From Clostridia bacterium (GTDB taxonomy: Bacteria; Bacillota_A; Clostridia; Lachnospirales; Cellulosilyticaceae), in NCBI GenBank assembly GCA_029239935.1, contig JARBTY010000016.1, positions 1 to 28,830 on the forward strand: 28,830 nt of DNA, read 5' to 3'. Positions 23,401 to 28,830 of this stretch are shown piece by piece. A program made the position numbers and the translations under genes. The number at the start of each line of letters is the position of its first letter. Position 1 is the first letter of the stretch. The notes below the pieces were generated by a model. That model was given only the letters and a program-made list of their open reading frames with translations. It was not told the origin of the DNA and searched no databases.

Positions 23401-24174
23401 CTAAGCACCCAAGCAGAAACTGCTAAAAGCCTTCATGCGGTTAAAGAAGAAATTTTAAGTCAGTGGGATTCAGAAAAAGAGTATGGAGGGTATAAGGAAG
23501 AGATTTACAGGAGACTGAATTTCAAATATAAACATCAAGAAGCTGTGATTCTGCCCACAAAACTCTCTGTTTCTGAAATCAAACAGCATACGGCTAACCA
23601 ACAGCAGCAGGAAAAAAGAGTACCTGTTTTTATGAGAGAAAATGAGCCTATTAAGGGAGCCCAGAGAGGAACACTTATTCATAGTATTTTTGAACATTTA
23701 GATTTTCTGCATTATACAAAAGAAGAAGAAATCAGAGAGGCTGTTGAAAATCTGGTTGTACAGCAAAAGGTGCAACAGGAAGCACTGCAGGTAGTAGATA
23801 TTAAGCGCTTAGCACAATTTGCTAGTTCAGATAGGATTGCCAGAATGAGAAAAGCCAAGCATGTATGGAAGGAAAAGCAATTTGTTTATTTAGAAGATGC
23901 AAAAGTCATAGACGACACCTATCCAGCTGATGAGAAAATATTGATACAAGGGATGATAGATACCTTCTTTATAGAAGAGGATGGTGTTGTTATTATTGAT
24001 TATAAGACAGATTTTATAGATGTAAACAACAGGGAAGAGAGTATAGCGGCCCTTAAGGAAAGATATAGCATGCAATTAGACTTTTATGCAAGAGCGATAG
24101 GAGAAATGACTCAAAAACCTGTCAAAGAGAAATGTATTTATTTATATCACATTAATCAGTGGATTACGCTATAA
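20437..24174 (+). CDS. addA: ATP-dependent helicase/nuclease subunit AddA
   Basis: 1245 residues, a UvrD/RecB-type 3'-5' helicase fused to a RecB-family nuclease. It has an N-terminal WTNAQQAAI motif, Walker A SAAAGSGKTAVLTERV (K28), VTFTSAAANEMKERI, Walker B VYIDEYQDSNTVQE (about residue 410), GDMKQSIYRFRLANP, SQNFRSRKNIL, MSIHKSKGLEFGVVFL and VLYVALTRAKEKLFI. The C-terminal nuclease motif is IIDYKTDFID with D1188, Y1189 and K1190. All motifs are intact. The ATG directly follows the addB TAG without a spare base, so translation is probably coupled; the GGAAAGG inside the end of addB can serve as ribosome binding site. Confidence 0.97.
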   Translation: MGWTNAQQAAIDKRHADILVSAAAGSGKTAVLTERVMNRIAGTDKEEPIPIDRFLIVTFTSAAANEMKERISGKLSDRILALQNEEVYTPEIREKMAYLEKQISLIQTASISTIHSFCLKVIKSYFNKLEIDPNIKVAHQAELSIMKMEILEGLIEEKLDEGETGFLRLAEIYGSVQGMAPLMKLILEVHSFSKSTPLPEVWLDEKVRMLCSSYKDLEEMPWSVAIKSNVCNQLEDLLILYQEAFKLCDKANGPELYKALLEEDIKQIGEIDFKSTLSEIITKINHINFGSLPRKKQDCDEGLKEQVKAYRNLVKDSIKDMKEDLAFINDYKVVQTLPLTGELMKELVALIKIFEDRYQMSKQTKGIVDYNDLEHLCMKVLIEPQFDTSGILTGIVYTDAAKELSQFYKEVYIDEYQDSNTVQEMILSAIAQRKGEQGPTRFMVGDMKQSIYRFRLANPLIFADKYEKWEKYLGEEESSAEQVCIDLSQNFRSRKNILAGVNDLFSQLMSKEVGELEYDEYASLKVGNLYQEGVLEEPETQSIADTVELHLLETKIKEEQKEALEDEDEMDEMKTVEWEALMTATLIDKLLKGEGNPTHLYDKEIKGYRKIEPRDIVILLRATKDKAAVFENALINKGIGAYADITSSFFEAIEVETMIAFMKIIDNPLQDIPLITVLRSPIVGVSLDDLVIIRKASDTGCFYEALKAYLLTSGAKDSIKQFAQLLQSYRIRSNHYAIEELLSEIYVESGYYRYVSMLPTGAKKKANLRMLRKYAEEFEENTHGKLFSFIHYLDQLKETGEGLEEAKLIGESENLVRIMSIHKSKGLEFGVVFLCDTAKRFNHKDVAKSVLLHHELGLAPEFIDIESHVKYPTIPKMAVKSQILRENISEEMRVLYVALTRAKEKLFITGVISDFLKKTREWSLFGARTQQGIVPLGIRRGGSYLNWMGMSLYAHSGFGAIRDNAQIASEFSFEGTSKWHLQLWDKTLLSTQAETAKSLHAVKEEILSQWDSEKEYGGYKEEIYRRLNFKYKHQEAVILPTKLSVSEIKQHTANQQQQEKRVPVFMRENEPIKGAQRGTLIHSIFEHLDFLHYTKEEEIREAVENLVVQQKVQQEALQVVDIKRLAQFASSDRIARMRKAKHVWKEKQFVYLEDAKVIDDTYPADEKILIQGMIDTFFIEEDGVVIIDYKTDFIDVNNREESIAALKERYSMQLDFYARAIGEMTQKPVKEKCIYLYHINQWITL

Positions 24175-24201
24175 CACACAACTACTCATGGAGGACGGGA
24201 T

Positions 24202-24990
24202 ATGATTAAACTTATTGTATCAGATATGGACGGCACACTACTGAACAACAAAGGAGAGCTTTCACCAGAATTTTTTGAAGTTTTTAAGGAACTCAAAAAG
24301 AGAGGGATAGTTTTTGCAGTAGCAAGCGGCAGGCAATATTTTACCCTGCACCAGACCTTTAAAGCAATAGCAGAGGATATTATTTTTATTGCAGAAAATG
24401 GTACCTATGGACTCTATAAAGGACAGGAAATAGCACACAATCCGCTGGAAGAGAGTCTGGTCAAAGCACTTATTCAAAAAGGAAGATTAATCAAAGATAC
24501 CGATATTGTGGTATGTACTAAAACAGGCGCTTATATTGAAAATAACACCCCAAGGCTTATCGACGAGGTGAAAAAGTATTATGTGAAACATGACATTGTA
24601 GAGGATTTGATGCAGGTAAAGGGAGATGTTTTAAAAGTGACTTTATGTGATTTTAAAGGGGCAGAGGTCAACAGCCATCCACACTTTATAGATCTAAAAG
24701 AAACCCTTCAAATCTGTATTGCAGGAGAAAGATGGTTAGATATGATGGCAAAAGGTATCAATAAAGGGACTGTAATCAAACAAATTCAAAAAACTTTTGA
24801 TATAAAATATGAGGAAACGATGGTATTTGGAGACTATTTAAATGATTATGAGATGATGGAAAATGCTTATTATAGTTATGCTATGGAGAATGCTCACCCA
24901 GAACTTAAAAAGGCAGCTAGGTTTAGGGCCCAAAGCAACGAAGCAAATGGGGTTATTGAGAAGATAAAAGAGATGCTGCTAAAGCCATAA
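24202..24990 (+). CDS. Cof-type HAD-superfamily phosphatase
   Basis: 262 residues. Motif I is D8-M-D10-G-T-L (nucleophile and acid/base Asp), motif II is the Ser in AVASGRQ, motif III is the Lys in GINKGTVIKQI, and motif IV is GDYLNDYEMM, giving the Mg-binding Asp residues. The type IIB cap between motifs II and III marks the Cof group, cytoplasmic phosphatases of sugar phosphates, nucleotides or cofactors with broad specificity; the substrate cannot be read from sequence. GGAGG precedes the ATG, 27 bases after addA ends, so it is probably read with addBA. The linkage need not be functional. Confidence 0.92.
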   Translation: MIKLIVSDMDGTLLNNKGELSPEFFEVFKELKKRGIVFAVASGRQYFTLHQTFKAIAEDIIFIAENGTYGLYKGQEIAHNPLEESLVKALIQKGRLIKDTDIVVCTKTGAYIENNTPRLIDEVKKYYVKHDIVEDLMQVKGDVLKVTLCDFKGAEVNSHPHFIDLKETLQICIAGERWLDMMAKGINKGTVIKQIQKTFDIKYEETMVFGDYLNDYEMMENAYYSYAMENAHPELKKAARFRAQSNEANGVIEKIKEMLLKP

Positions 24991-25001
24991 AAGGGGGAAA
25001 G

Positions 25002-25064
25002 TTTTAGTGACAAGTCCGAGGGGTGGAGTGCTTTAGGCTCCCCATGCAAGACTTGTCACTAAAA
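25002..25064. repeat. Large compound palindrome between two convergent genes
   Basis: Arms of 15 perfect bases, TTTTAGTGACAAGTC (25002-25016) and GACTTGTCACTAAAA (25050-25064), enclose 33 bases. The interior has its own small GC stem (GGAG 25025-25028 with CTCC 25038-25041, or GGGG with CCCC). It sits between the ends of the HAD gene and the CotE-like gene, where a shared terminator would be expected. However, the arms begin with T and end with A, the reverse of an intrinsic terminator, and neither strand has a clean T-run straight after the stem. It may still terminate both ways, or be a REP/MITE-like element. Confidence 0.7.
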
Positions 25065-25068
25065 AGGT

Positions 25069-26619
25069 TTAGGGTGTAAAAGAATACTCTGTTTCCAGTA
25101 CCTCTACAAGATTATTAATATCCCGTATGCCATCTGACATGCCTTTGGCAAGGATATTAGCCCGATCCATGCCGGACTGCCAGGAGAATAGTCCGCCTAG
25201 ACAATTTTCCCTCACATAGATGGCTTTATAATAAATAGAACGCAGGTCATCATAGGAATAAACAAAATTACCGTTAGAATCCACGATATAAGAGGCTTTA
25301 GCCGTATCATCCCATCTGGCGGTATAGCCATTTTGATTAATATAATCTTGTCTTAAATCATCAAAAGTAATGGTTCGTGTGGCGCCATATCTGCCGTAGA
25401 AAGGAAGCCCCATTAATATTTTGTTGGAGGGCATACCGGCAGCGATGAGGTTTCTGATTTGAGCATCTACACTTCGGCCGCTAAGAGCCAATTCAGAAGG
25501 GTACAAATTAGCCTGATGTGTTGCGGCACTTGGGCCGGTCTCACCAGCATTAAAGTCATAGGCCATTAGGTTAAAATAATTAATTAAAGGAGCAATTCTG
25601 CTGATTTCAACATTATTGATATAGGAGGAATCACCCGTTCCTGCAACCGTGATCCATTTATTTGGACCTAATACATCACGAAGTGCTGTAATAAGCAGCG
25701 TGAAATTTTCTCTGTCAGCTGGGCTTGACTTAATCCCTGCAATACTGCTGCCAGGGTATTCCCAATCGAGGTCAATTCCATCTAGGTTATAAGTATCTAC
25801 CCAGCGCTTGGCTTCTCTTGCGAAAGCGTATCTTGAGGCAGGGGTCGAAGCGGCATCAGAGAAACCTTCAGCGCCCCAGCCGCCTATGGCCATAAGCACC
25901 TTTAGATCAGGATTGCTGCTTCTTAAATCTGCGAGTTCTTCAAGATATCTGACGGAGTAGGGCTCAAAAGTACCATCTGGATTGATAAGTGCAAAAGCAT
26001 AAATGACAAAATCAAGCAATAGAGGATCGACGTTTACAGGATTACCAAGAACATATTCCCCTACAATAGGTACGATATCGCAAAAAGGATTAGAGCCAGA
26101 AGGTTGATTTTCTAGGCCTTGAATTTGTGTGCGATAGGTGGATTTGAGATGCTCTAAGGTTTTAAAAACTTCACCCATTTGGAGGCTTTGAGGAGAGGCA
26201 TAGGTCTTAATATCCATTAAGGTTTGATCTGGAGCAATAATTAATAGATGAATGCCAGTGCTTCTAGTCGAGGCTGGGGGATTGTCTATTTCCAGCACTT
26301 GACTAACTGTACCTTTGCGGTCATCGATGATAGGAAAAGGCATAGTGTTAATATTAGATCTGTAGACAGAATAAAGCCACTGAAGATGTGTGGCGTTTTT
26401 ATCCATGCTTATACCAATAAGCGCGGTATCGTTTCTTGTAAATTCTTTGTGATGTTTGATAAACAAAATCCAATCATTACGATGCATCAGATTAAATTCA
26501 CCAGGGCTGCAAAAAAGAACTACCCATTTGCCCGCATAGTCCGAAAGTTTAATAAGACCTTGGGTGCTTGAGGCAGTAAAATCAGGGACTTTGCAGCCTG
26601 GTTTTAGCGTAGTATTCAT
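25069..26619 (-). CDS. CotE-like spore coat protein: degenerate peroxiredoxin fused to GH18 chitinase
   Basis: 516 residues. The ATG at 26619 is chosen because AAGGAG lies 8 bases before it; the GTG at 26628 overlaps that site. Residues about 6-150 are a peroxiredoxin fold (KVPDFTASSTQG, LSDYAGKWVVLFCSPGEF, LIGISMD, FPIIDDRKG, STRSTGIHLLI). The active-site motif P-x3-T-x2-C reads P39-GEF-N43-LM-H46, so the peroxidatic Cys and its Thr are replaced; C37 is two residues before P39 and R119 is kept. Residues about 182-495 are a GH18 barrel with MAIGGWG, catalytic DGIDLDWE (E287), NLMAYDF, GLPFYGR and GLFSWQSGMD, all intact. There is no signal peptide. This domain order is that of C. difficile CotE, a spore coat protein with peroxiredoxin and chitinase activities. 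A CATAATCT box (26715-26722, minus strand) weakly resembles a SigE/SigK -10. Confidence 0.85.
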   Translation of the reverse strand: MNTTLKPGCKVPDFTASSTQGLIKLSDYAGKWVVLFCSPGEFNLMHRNDWILFIKHHKEFTRNDTALIGISMDKNATHLQWLYSVYRSNINTMPFPIIDDRKGTVSQVLEIDNPPASTRSTGIHLLIIAPDQTLMDIKTYASPQSLQMGEVFKTLEHLKSTYRTQIQGLENQPSGSNPFCDIVPIVGEYVLGNPVNVDPLLLDFVIYAFALINPDGTFEPYSVRYLEELADLRSSNPDLKVLMAIGGWGAEGFSDAASTPASRYAFAREAKRWVDTYNLDGIDLDWEYPGSSIAGIKSSPADRENFTLLITALRDVLGPNKWITVAGTGDSSYINNVEISRIAPLINYFNLMAYDFNAGETGPSAATHQANLYPSELALSGRSVDAQIRNLIAAGMPSNKILMGLPFYGRYGATRTITFDDLRQDYINQNGYTARWDDTAKASYIVDSNGNFVYSYDDLRSIYYKAIYVRENCLGGLFSWQSGMDRANILAKGMSDGIRDINNLVEVLETEYSFTP

Positions 26620-26866
26620 ATTGATCACTCCTTACAAAATGGTAATGTAATACTTAAATGAAGGGCCGCACTAACTTGATTACTATTTCATTTTATACTA
26701 TTCGTAAAGAAACAAGATTATGATATTTTGGCGGAATAAAAACAGGCTCCAAGAAATATTATTAAAGATTTGTATAAAAATAAGAGATAGGGACAATGGG
26801 TGAATAAACTCAGTTAAATAGGTTATACTTCAAATACCAATCTTTAACCATTAAGGAGGTCATTTT

Positions 26867-27436
26867 GTGAGCCGTGTAAAAGATATCATCAAAGCTAGAA
26901 CGATACTAGAGCATATCATTCAAGGGAGAGAACCACTGACAGGCATAGAGGTAAGCCGGGAAAGTTTTCTTGATAGTTCGGAGCTGATCAGAAGTTTGTC
27001 TCAGGTAGTGAGCACTTTAACCCATTTATTAGAAGACTCCTCTTACAGACCAAAGGATACAAGAAAAGAATTTGATATTACCCCAGAGCAGTTAGCTCAA
27101 GTCAAGTTTCCACAAGATAAGATTGGCGTTACGATTGCTGCTAAATGTATTAATGCCGCAATTGACACCAGTCAAATCAAAGAGATTACAGGTATCAAAA
27201 TCAATGCAAGACTTAAAGAACAGGGTATTCTCAGTGAAAAAATAGACGCTTCAGGGAAAAAAAGTACAATAACCAATGCAACCTCTCATAGATATGGGAT
27301 AGAGACGATTAAAAGGAGTTTTAATGGGCAAGAGTACGAAAAAATCGTTTTTAATGACAAAGGTAAACGCCTATTATTGGAAAACTTTATTAAATTTATG
27401 AGATTAGAAGAAGCAGCAGCAATAAAATCAGAATAA
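26867..27436 (+). CDS. Unrecognised 189-aa soluble protein, possibly DNA-binding
   Basis: The GTG start at 26867 follows AAGGAGG. The N-terminal third is helical (KDIIKARTILEHIIQG, LIRSLSQVVSTLTHLLED). The middle (FDITPEQLAQVKFPQDKIGV) leads into a stretch that looks like a winged helix: ITGIKINARLKEQGILSEKI, then a polar turn and a closing EKIVFNDKGKRLLLENFIKF. That last part resembles the C-terminal domain of phage antirepressor/KilA-C-type proteins in layout, but I would not assign it. No signal peptide or membrane segment is seen. It is monocistronic, with a terminator overlapping its stop codon and the leftward CotE-like gene upstream. In the 247-base gap before it only a weak TATACT (26824-26829) is visible as a -10. 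Confidence 0.6.
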   Translation: MSRVKDIIKARTILEHIIQGREPLTGIEVSRESFLDSSELIRSLSQVVSTLTHLLEDSSYRPKDTRKEFDITPEQLAQVKFPQDKIGVTIAAKCINAAIDTSQIKEITGIKINARLKEQGILSEKIDASGKKSTITNATSHRYGIETIKRSFNGQEYEKIVFNDKGKRLLLENFIKFMRLEEAAAIKSE

Positions 27437-27460
27437 GGCGCTCATTTTGAGTGCCTTTTC
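27435..27460 (+). terminator. Terminator after the 189-aa gene
   Basis: AAGGCGCTC (27435-27443) pairs with GAGTGCCTT (27449-27457), 9 bp with one G-U pair and loop ATTTT, followed by TTC. It overlaps the stop codon. Confidence 0.75.
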
Positions 27461-27490
27461 AAGTATAAGCACTAAAATATAGAAAATATA

Positions 27491-27518
27491 TTGACAAAAC
27501 AGTAAAACTTGATACTAT
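27491..27518 (+). promoter_or_regulatory. Sigma-A-like promoter of a short unit without a clear gene
   Basis: TTGACA (27491-27496) is perfect; TACTAT (27513-27518) is 16 bp downstream, with an overlapping TATTAT at 27516. Transcription would run about 190 bases to the strong terminator at 27670. Confidence 0.65.
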
Positions 27519-27525
27519 TATACAG

Positions 27526-27720
27526 TACAGATGAATAGGGTTTGTGTTGGAGTAGAACATAAATCACATAATTCGTCCATTTAGAAGCTTAAATAGTAAA
27601 AAAATACATAAGGAGGCTATGTGATATACGCAGTATAGAGTAGGACATGTTGGAGCATTATGATAACTTATAATCCCCTTTTCAAACAGTAACAGCTTAT
27701 TTGAAAAGGGGATTATTTTT
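27526..27720 (+). ncRNA. Candidate small RNA or short leader transcript
   Basis: The segment lies between a promoter (27491-27518) and a strong terminator (27670-27720) and contains no convincing gene. The only translation signal is AAGGAGG at about 27611-27617, followed by GTG and just four further codons (MIYAV) before a stop, and by an ATG-TGA pair. The downstream gene has its own promoter after the terminator, so this is more likely an independent small RNA, a minigene or an attenuated leader than a simple 5' UTR. I recognise no known RNA family. Confidence 0.4.
27670..27720 (+). terminator. Strong terminator closing the short unit
   Basis: A perfect 17-bp stem (27670-27686 with 27700-27716; core AATCCCCTTTTCAAA) with a 13-base loop is followed by TTTT. 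It is the longest perfect stem of this kind in the window. Confidence 0.9.
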
Positions 27721-27729
27721 ATGGAAGGG

Positions 27730-27758
27730 CTTACAAGTATCAAAGGATATGTTATACT
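27730..27758 (+). promoter_or_regulatory. Extended -10 promoter of the UPF0316 gene
   Basis: CTTACA (27730-27735) and TATACT (27753-27758) are 17 bp apart, with a TG one base before the -10 (TGTTATACT). It lies after the terminator at 27670, giving the gene at 27799 its own start. Confidence 0.65.
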
Positions 27759-27798
27759 TTTAAAAAGAGTAAACGCTTTAAAAATAGAGGTGAAAAAG

Positions 27799-28335
27799 AT
27801 GATAGCATTTTTTACTACAGGAATAGGATTATATCTCATTATATTTGCTGCAAAAGTCATTGAGGTAGCATTGGCGATTTTAAGAACGATTATGATTACA
27901 AAAGGAGAGCGGATTATAGGCTCCTTTATTGGTTTTTTTGAGGTGCTTATTTGGGTTGTGCTTGTAAGTACTGTATTAACAGACATTTCAGCAGACCCCT
28001 ATAAAATCGTAGCCTTTGCTTTAGGCTTTTCGGCAGGCAACTATTTAGGATCGGTATTAGAGTCTAAAATTGGCCTTGGAACAACTACAATCACTGTCAT
28101 TGTAGGTCAGGATAAAGGGCCGGCTTTGGCAAAGTATTTACATGAAAAAAATCTTGGAACCACCCTGATGAGTGGCAGTGGCAAAGAAGAAAACTCCAAA
28201 AATATTCTTATGCTGGTTGTTAAGAGGAAAAATACCCCACATATCATAGAACTCATTAAAAACTATGATCACACAGCCTTTATTACGATAGCAGAAACCA
28301 AACCTGTATATGGCGGATATGGGCTTAAAAAATAA
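27799..28335 (+). CDS. UPF0316 / DUF2179 membrane protein (YebE-like)
   Basis: 178 residues. The ATG at 27799 follows AGAGGTG; the longer frame from 27721 starts inside the terminator and promoter region and is rejected. Three membrane segments cover about 1-97, with IFAAKVIEVALAILRTIMITKGER and the conserved VAFALGFSAGNYLGSVLESKIGLG. A soluble C-terminal DUF2179 domain (about 100-175: TITVIVGQDKGPALAKYLHE, GSGKEENSKNILMLVVKRK, then FITIAETKPVYGGY) follows. Proteins of this group, such as Bacillus YebE, have no settled function; the C-terminal fold recalls ACT/PII-like sensing modules, which is only a suggestion. It stands alone with its own promoter. Confidence 0.88.
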   Translation: MIAFFTTGIGLYLIIFAAKVIEVALAILRTIMITKGERIIGSFIGFFEVLIWVVLVSTVLTDISADPYKIVAFALGFSAGNYLGSVLESKIGLGTTTITVIVGQDKGPALAKYLHEKNLGTTLMSGSGKEENSKNILMLVVKRKNTPHIIELIKNYDHTAFITIAETKPVYGGYGLKK

Positions 28336-28397
28336 GATCACTTATTGTATATGTCATTTTATAGGGAAAAAGTGAGATGAAAAAATAATGGAAAATA

Positions 28398-28426
28398 TTA
28401 ACAAAAATTCAAATCCTTAATATACT
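28398..28426 (+). promoter_or_regulatory. Strong sigma-A-type promoter of the Cys-rich small protein gene
   Basis: TTAACA (28398-28403) and TATACT (28421-28426) are 17 bp apart, each one base from consensus. The start codon is 36 bases beyond the -10. Confidence 0.75.
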
Positions 28427-28461
28427 AGTTAGTAGTAATCAATTAATAGGGTGATTTTAAT

Positions 28462-28707
28462 ATGTATCATTCAAATTGTTGTAATTTTAATTTTTGTGGT
28501 TCAGATGTTGTTGTATTTTCTACCCTCATTGGGGTTTTGCTTGCTGGTTCACTAAGTGAAAATGGAAAAGACGTTTTAGGTAATGCACTCATGACTGTGG
28601 GACAGACGCTGTTAACAGCGGAAGCTGCATGTGGCCCATGTGATAGAATACAAAGCATTAAGGACAATGATGGCTGTGGCAACCCTTATTACGGTGGCAA
28701 TTTTTAA
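28462..28707 (+). CDS. Cys-rich 81-aa protein with one hydrophobic segment, unknown
   Basis: Not a family I recognise. The ATG at 28462 follows AGGGTGA. The N-terminus carries three cysteines (C6, C7, C12: NCCNFNFCG), then a hydrophobic stretch (about 15-30, VVVFSTLIGVLLAG), a short amphipathic part with GNALMTVGQTLLTAEAA, and a second Cys group (C57-x2-C60 and C72), ending in NPYYGGNF. The Tyr/Gly/Asn-rich end and paired cysteines recall small spore-associated or surface proteins of clostridia, but nothing proves it. The gene has a near-consensus promoter and a strong terminator, which supports a real, well-expressed monocistronic gene. Confidence 0.65.
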   Translation: MYHSNCCNFNFCGSDVVVFSTLIGVLLAGSLSENGKDVLGNALMTVGQTLLTAEAACGPCDRIQSIKDNDGCGNPYYGGNF

Positions 28708-28710
28708 ACT

Positions 28711-28755
28711 AAAAAGGTAAGAAGCGCTTTGAGAACCGCTTCTTACCTTTTTTAA
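28711..28755. terminator. Bidirectional terminator between convergent genes
   Basis: A perfect 16-bp stem AAAAAGGTAAGAAGCG (28711-28726) / CGCTTCTTACCTTTTT (28737-28752) is flanked by A and T runs on both sides, so it serves the small Cys-rich gene rightwards and the partial gene leftwards. Confidence 0.92.
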
Positions 28756-28756
28756 T

Positions 28757-28830
28757 TTATTTAACAACCATTTCGAGCAGTTTGTTGCTGCGTTCCAAAA
28801 AGGCATGCATAGCATCTGGCTTGAGGGTTT
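28757..28830 (-). CDS. C-terminal end of a leftward gene cut by the window edge
   Basis: On the minus strand a frame is open from the right edge for 23 codons and stops at TAA (28757-28759). The peptide TLKPDAMHAFLERSNKLLEM followed by VVK is a natural-looking amphipathic helix, and it ends directly before the shared terminator stem. A competing minus-strand frame running through the terminator to 28612 looks unnatural. The protein cannot be identified from this piece. Confidence 0.55.
   Translation of the reverse strand, partial: TLKPDAMHAFLERSNKLLEMVVK

Noticed and set aside
26620..26628. GTG at 26628 (minus strand) as the start of the CotE-like gene
   Set aside because: It overlaps the AAGGAG ribosome binding site, which is correctly spaced for the ATG at 26619.
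27564..27986. Open frame of 140 codons on the minus strand across the UPF0316 start
   Set aside because: It runs through a strong terminator, two promoters and the start of a recognised gene on the other strand, and no family is recognisable.
28612..28815. Open frame of 67 codons on the minus strand at the right edge
   Set aside because: It reads through the bidirectional terminator into the opposite gene; the competing frame that stops at 28757 just before the stem is far more natural.

Overview
The window looks like chromosome of a low-GC, spore-forming Gram-positive anaerobe of the class Clostridia. The reasons are AT-rich DNA, strong AGGAGG-type ribosome binding sites, GTG and TTG starts, sigma-A-like promoters, AddAB in place of RecBCD, an SH3/NlpC-P60 wall hydrolase, and a peroxiredoxin-GH18 protein of the kind known as spore coat protein CotE in Clostridioides difficile. 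A finer placement (for example Lachnospirales) is only a guess. No rRNA, tRNA, CRISPR array, insertion sequence or prophage is visible.

Region 1 (1-4460): the end of a YcxB-like membrane protein and a sugar-isomerase-like TIM-barrel protein close one operon. Then come a secreted SH3-SH3-NlpC/P60 endopeptidase with a consensus promoter, a small lipoprotein, and an AEC-family permease with richer GC than its surroundings. Two back-to-back hairpins separate the permease from the convergent response-regulator gene.

Region 2 (4459-16275) is the centrepiece, a citrate-fermentation island. An OmpR-type response regulator is transcribed leftwards. Diverging from it is an apparently continuous run: hybrid Cache sensor kinase, citC, citD, citE, citF, citX, tctC, tctB, tctA, citG, then a terminator. 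The Tct proteins would import citrate or a similar tricarboxylate. CitG and CitX make and attach the prosthetic group of the acyl carrier CitD, CitC acetylates it, and CitF with CitE split citrate into acetate and oxaloacetate. The divergent promoter region carries tandem 11-bp direct repeats, the spacing expected for an OmpR/PhoB-type operator. A hairpin between tctC and tctB probably lets the binding protein be made in excess.

Region 3 (16276-25068): a small helical protein of unknown role, then the DNA-repair operon addB-addA (helicase-nuclease) with a Cof-type HAD phosphatase gene behind it.

Region 4 (25069-28830): a leftward CotE-like gene whose peroxiredoxin half has lost its peroxidatic cysteine, an unrecognised 189-aa protein, a promoter-to-terminator unit without a clear gene, a UPF0316/DUF2179 membrane protein, a Cys-rich 81-aa protein, and the last 23 codons of a leftward gene cut by the window edge.

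The strongest leads are the citrate island with its hybrid kinase/OmpR pairing and tandem-repeat operator, the CotE-like protein with a degenerate peroxiredoxin active site, the possible small RNA at about 27.5-27.7 kb, and a large palindrome at 25.0 kb whose A/T polarity is opposite to that of a terminator.
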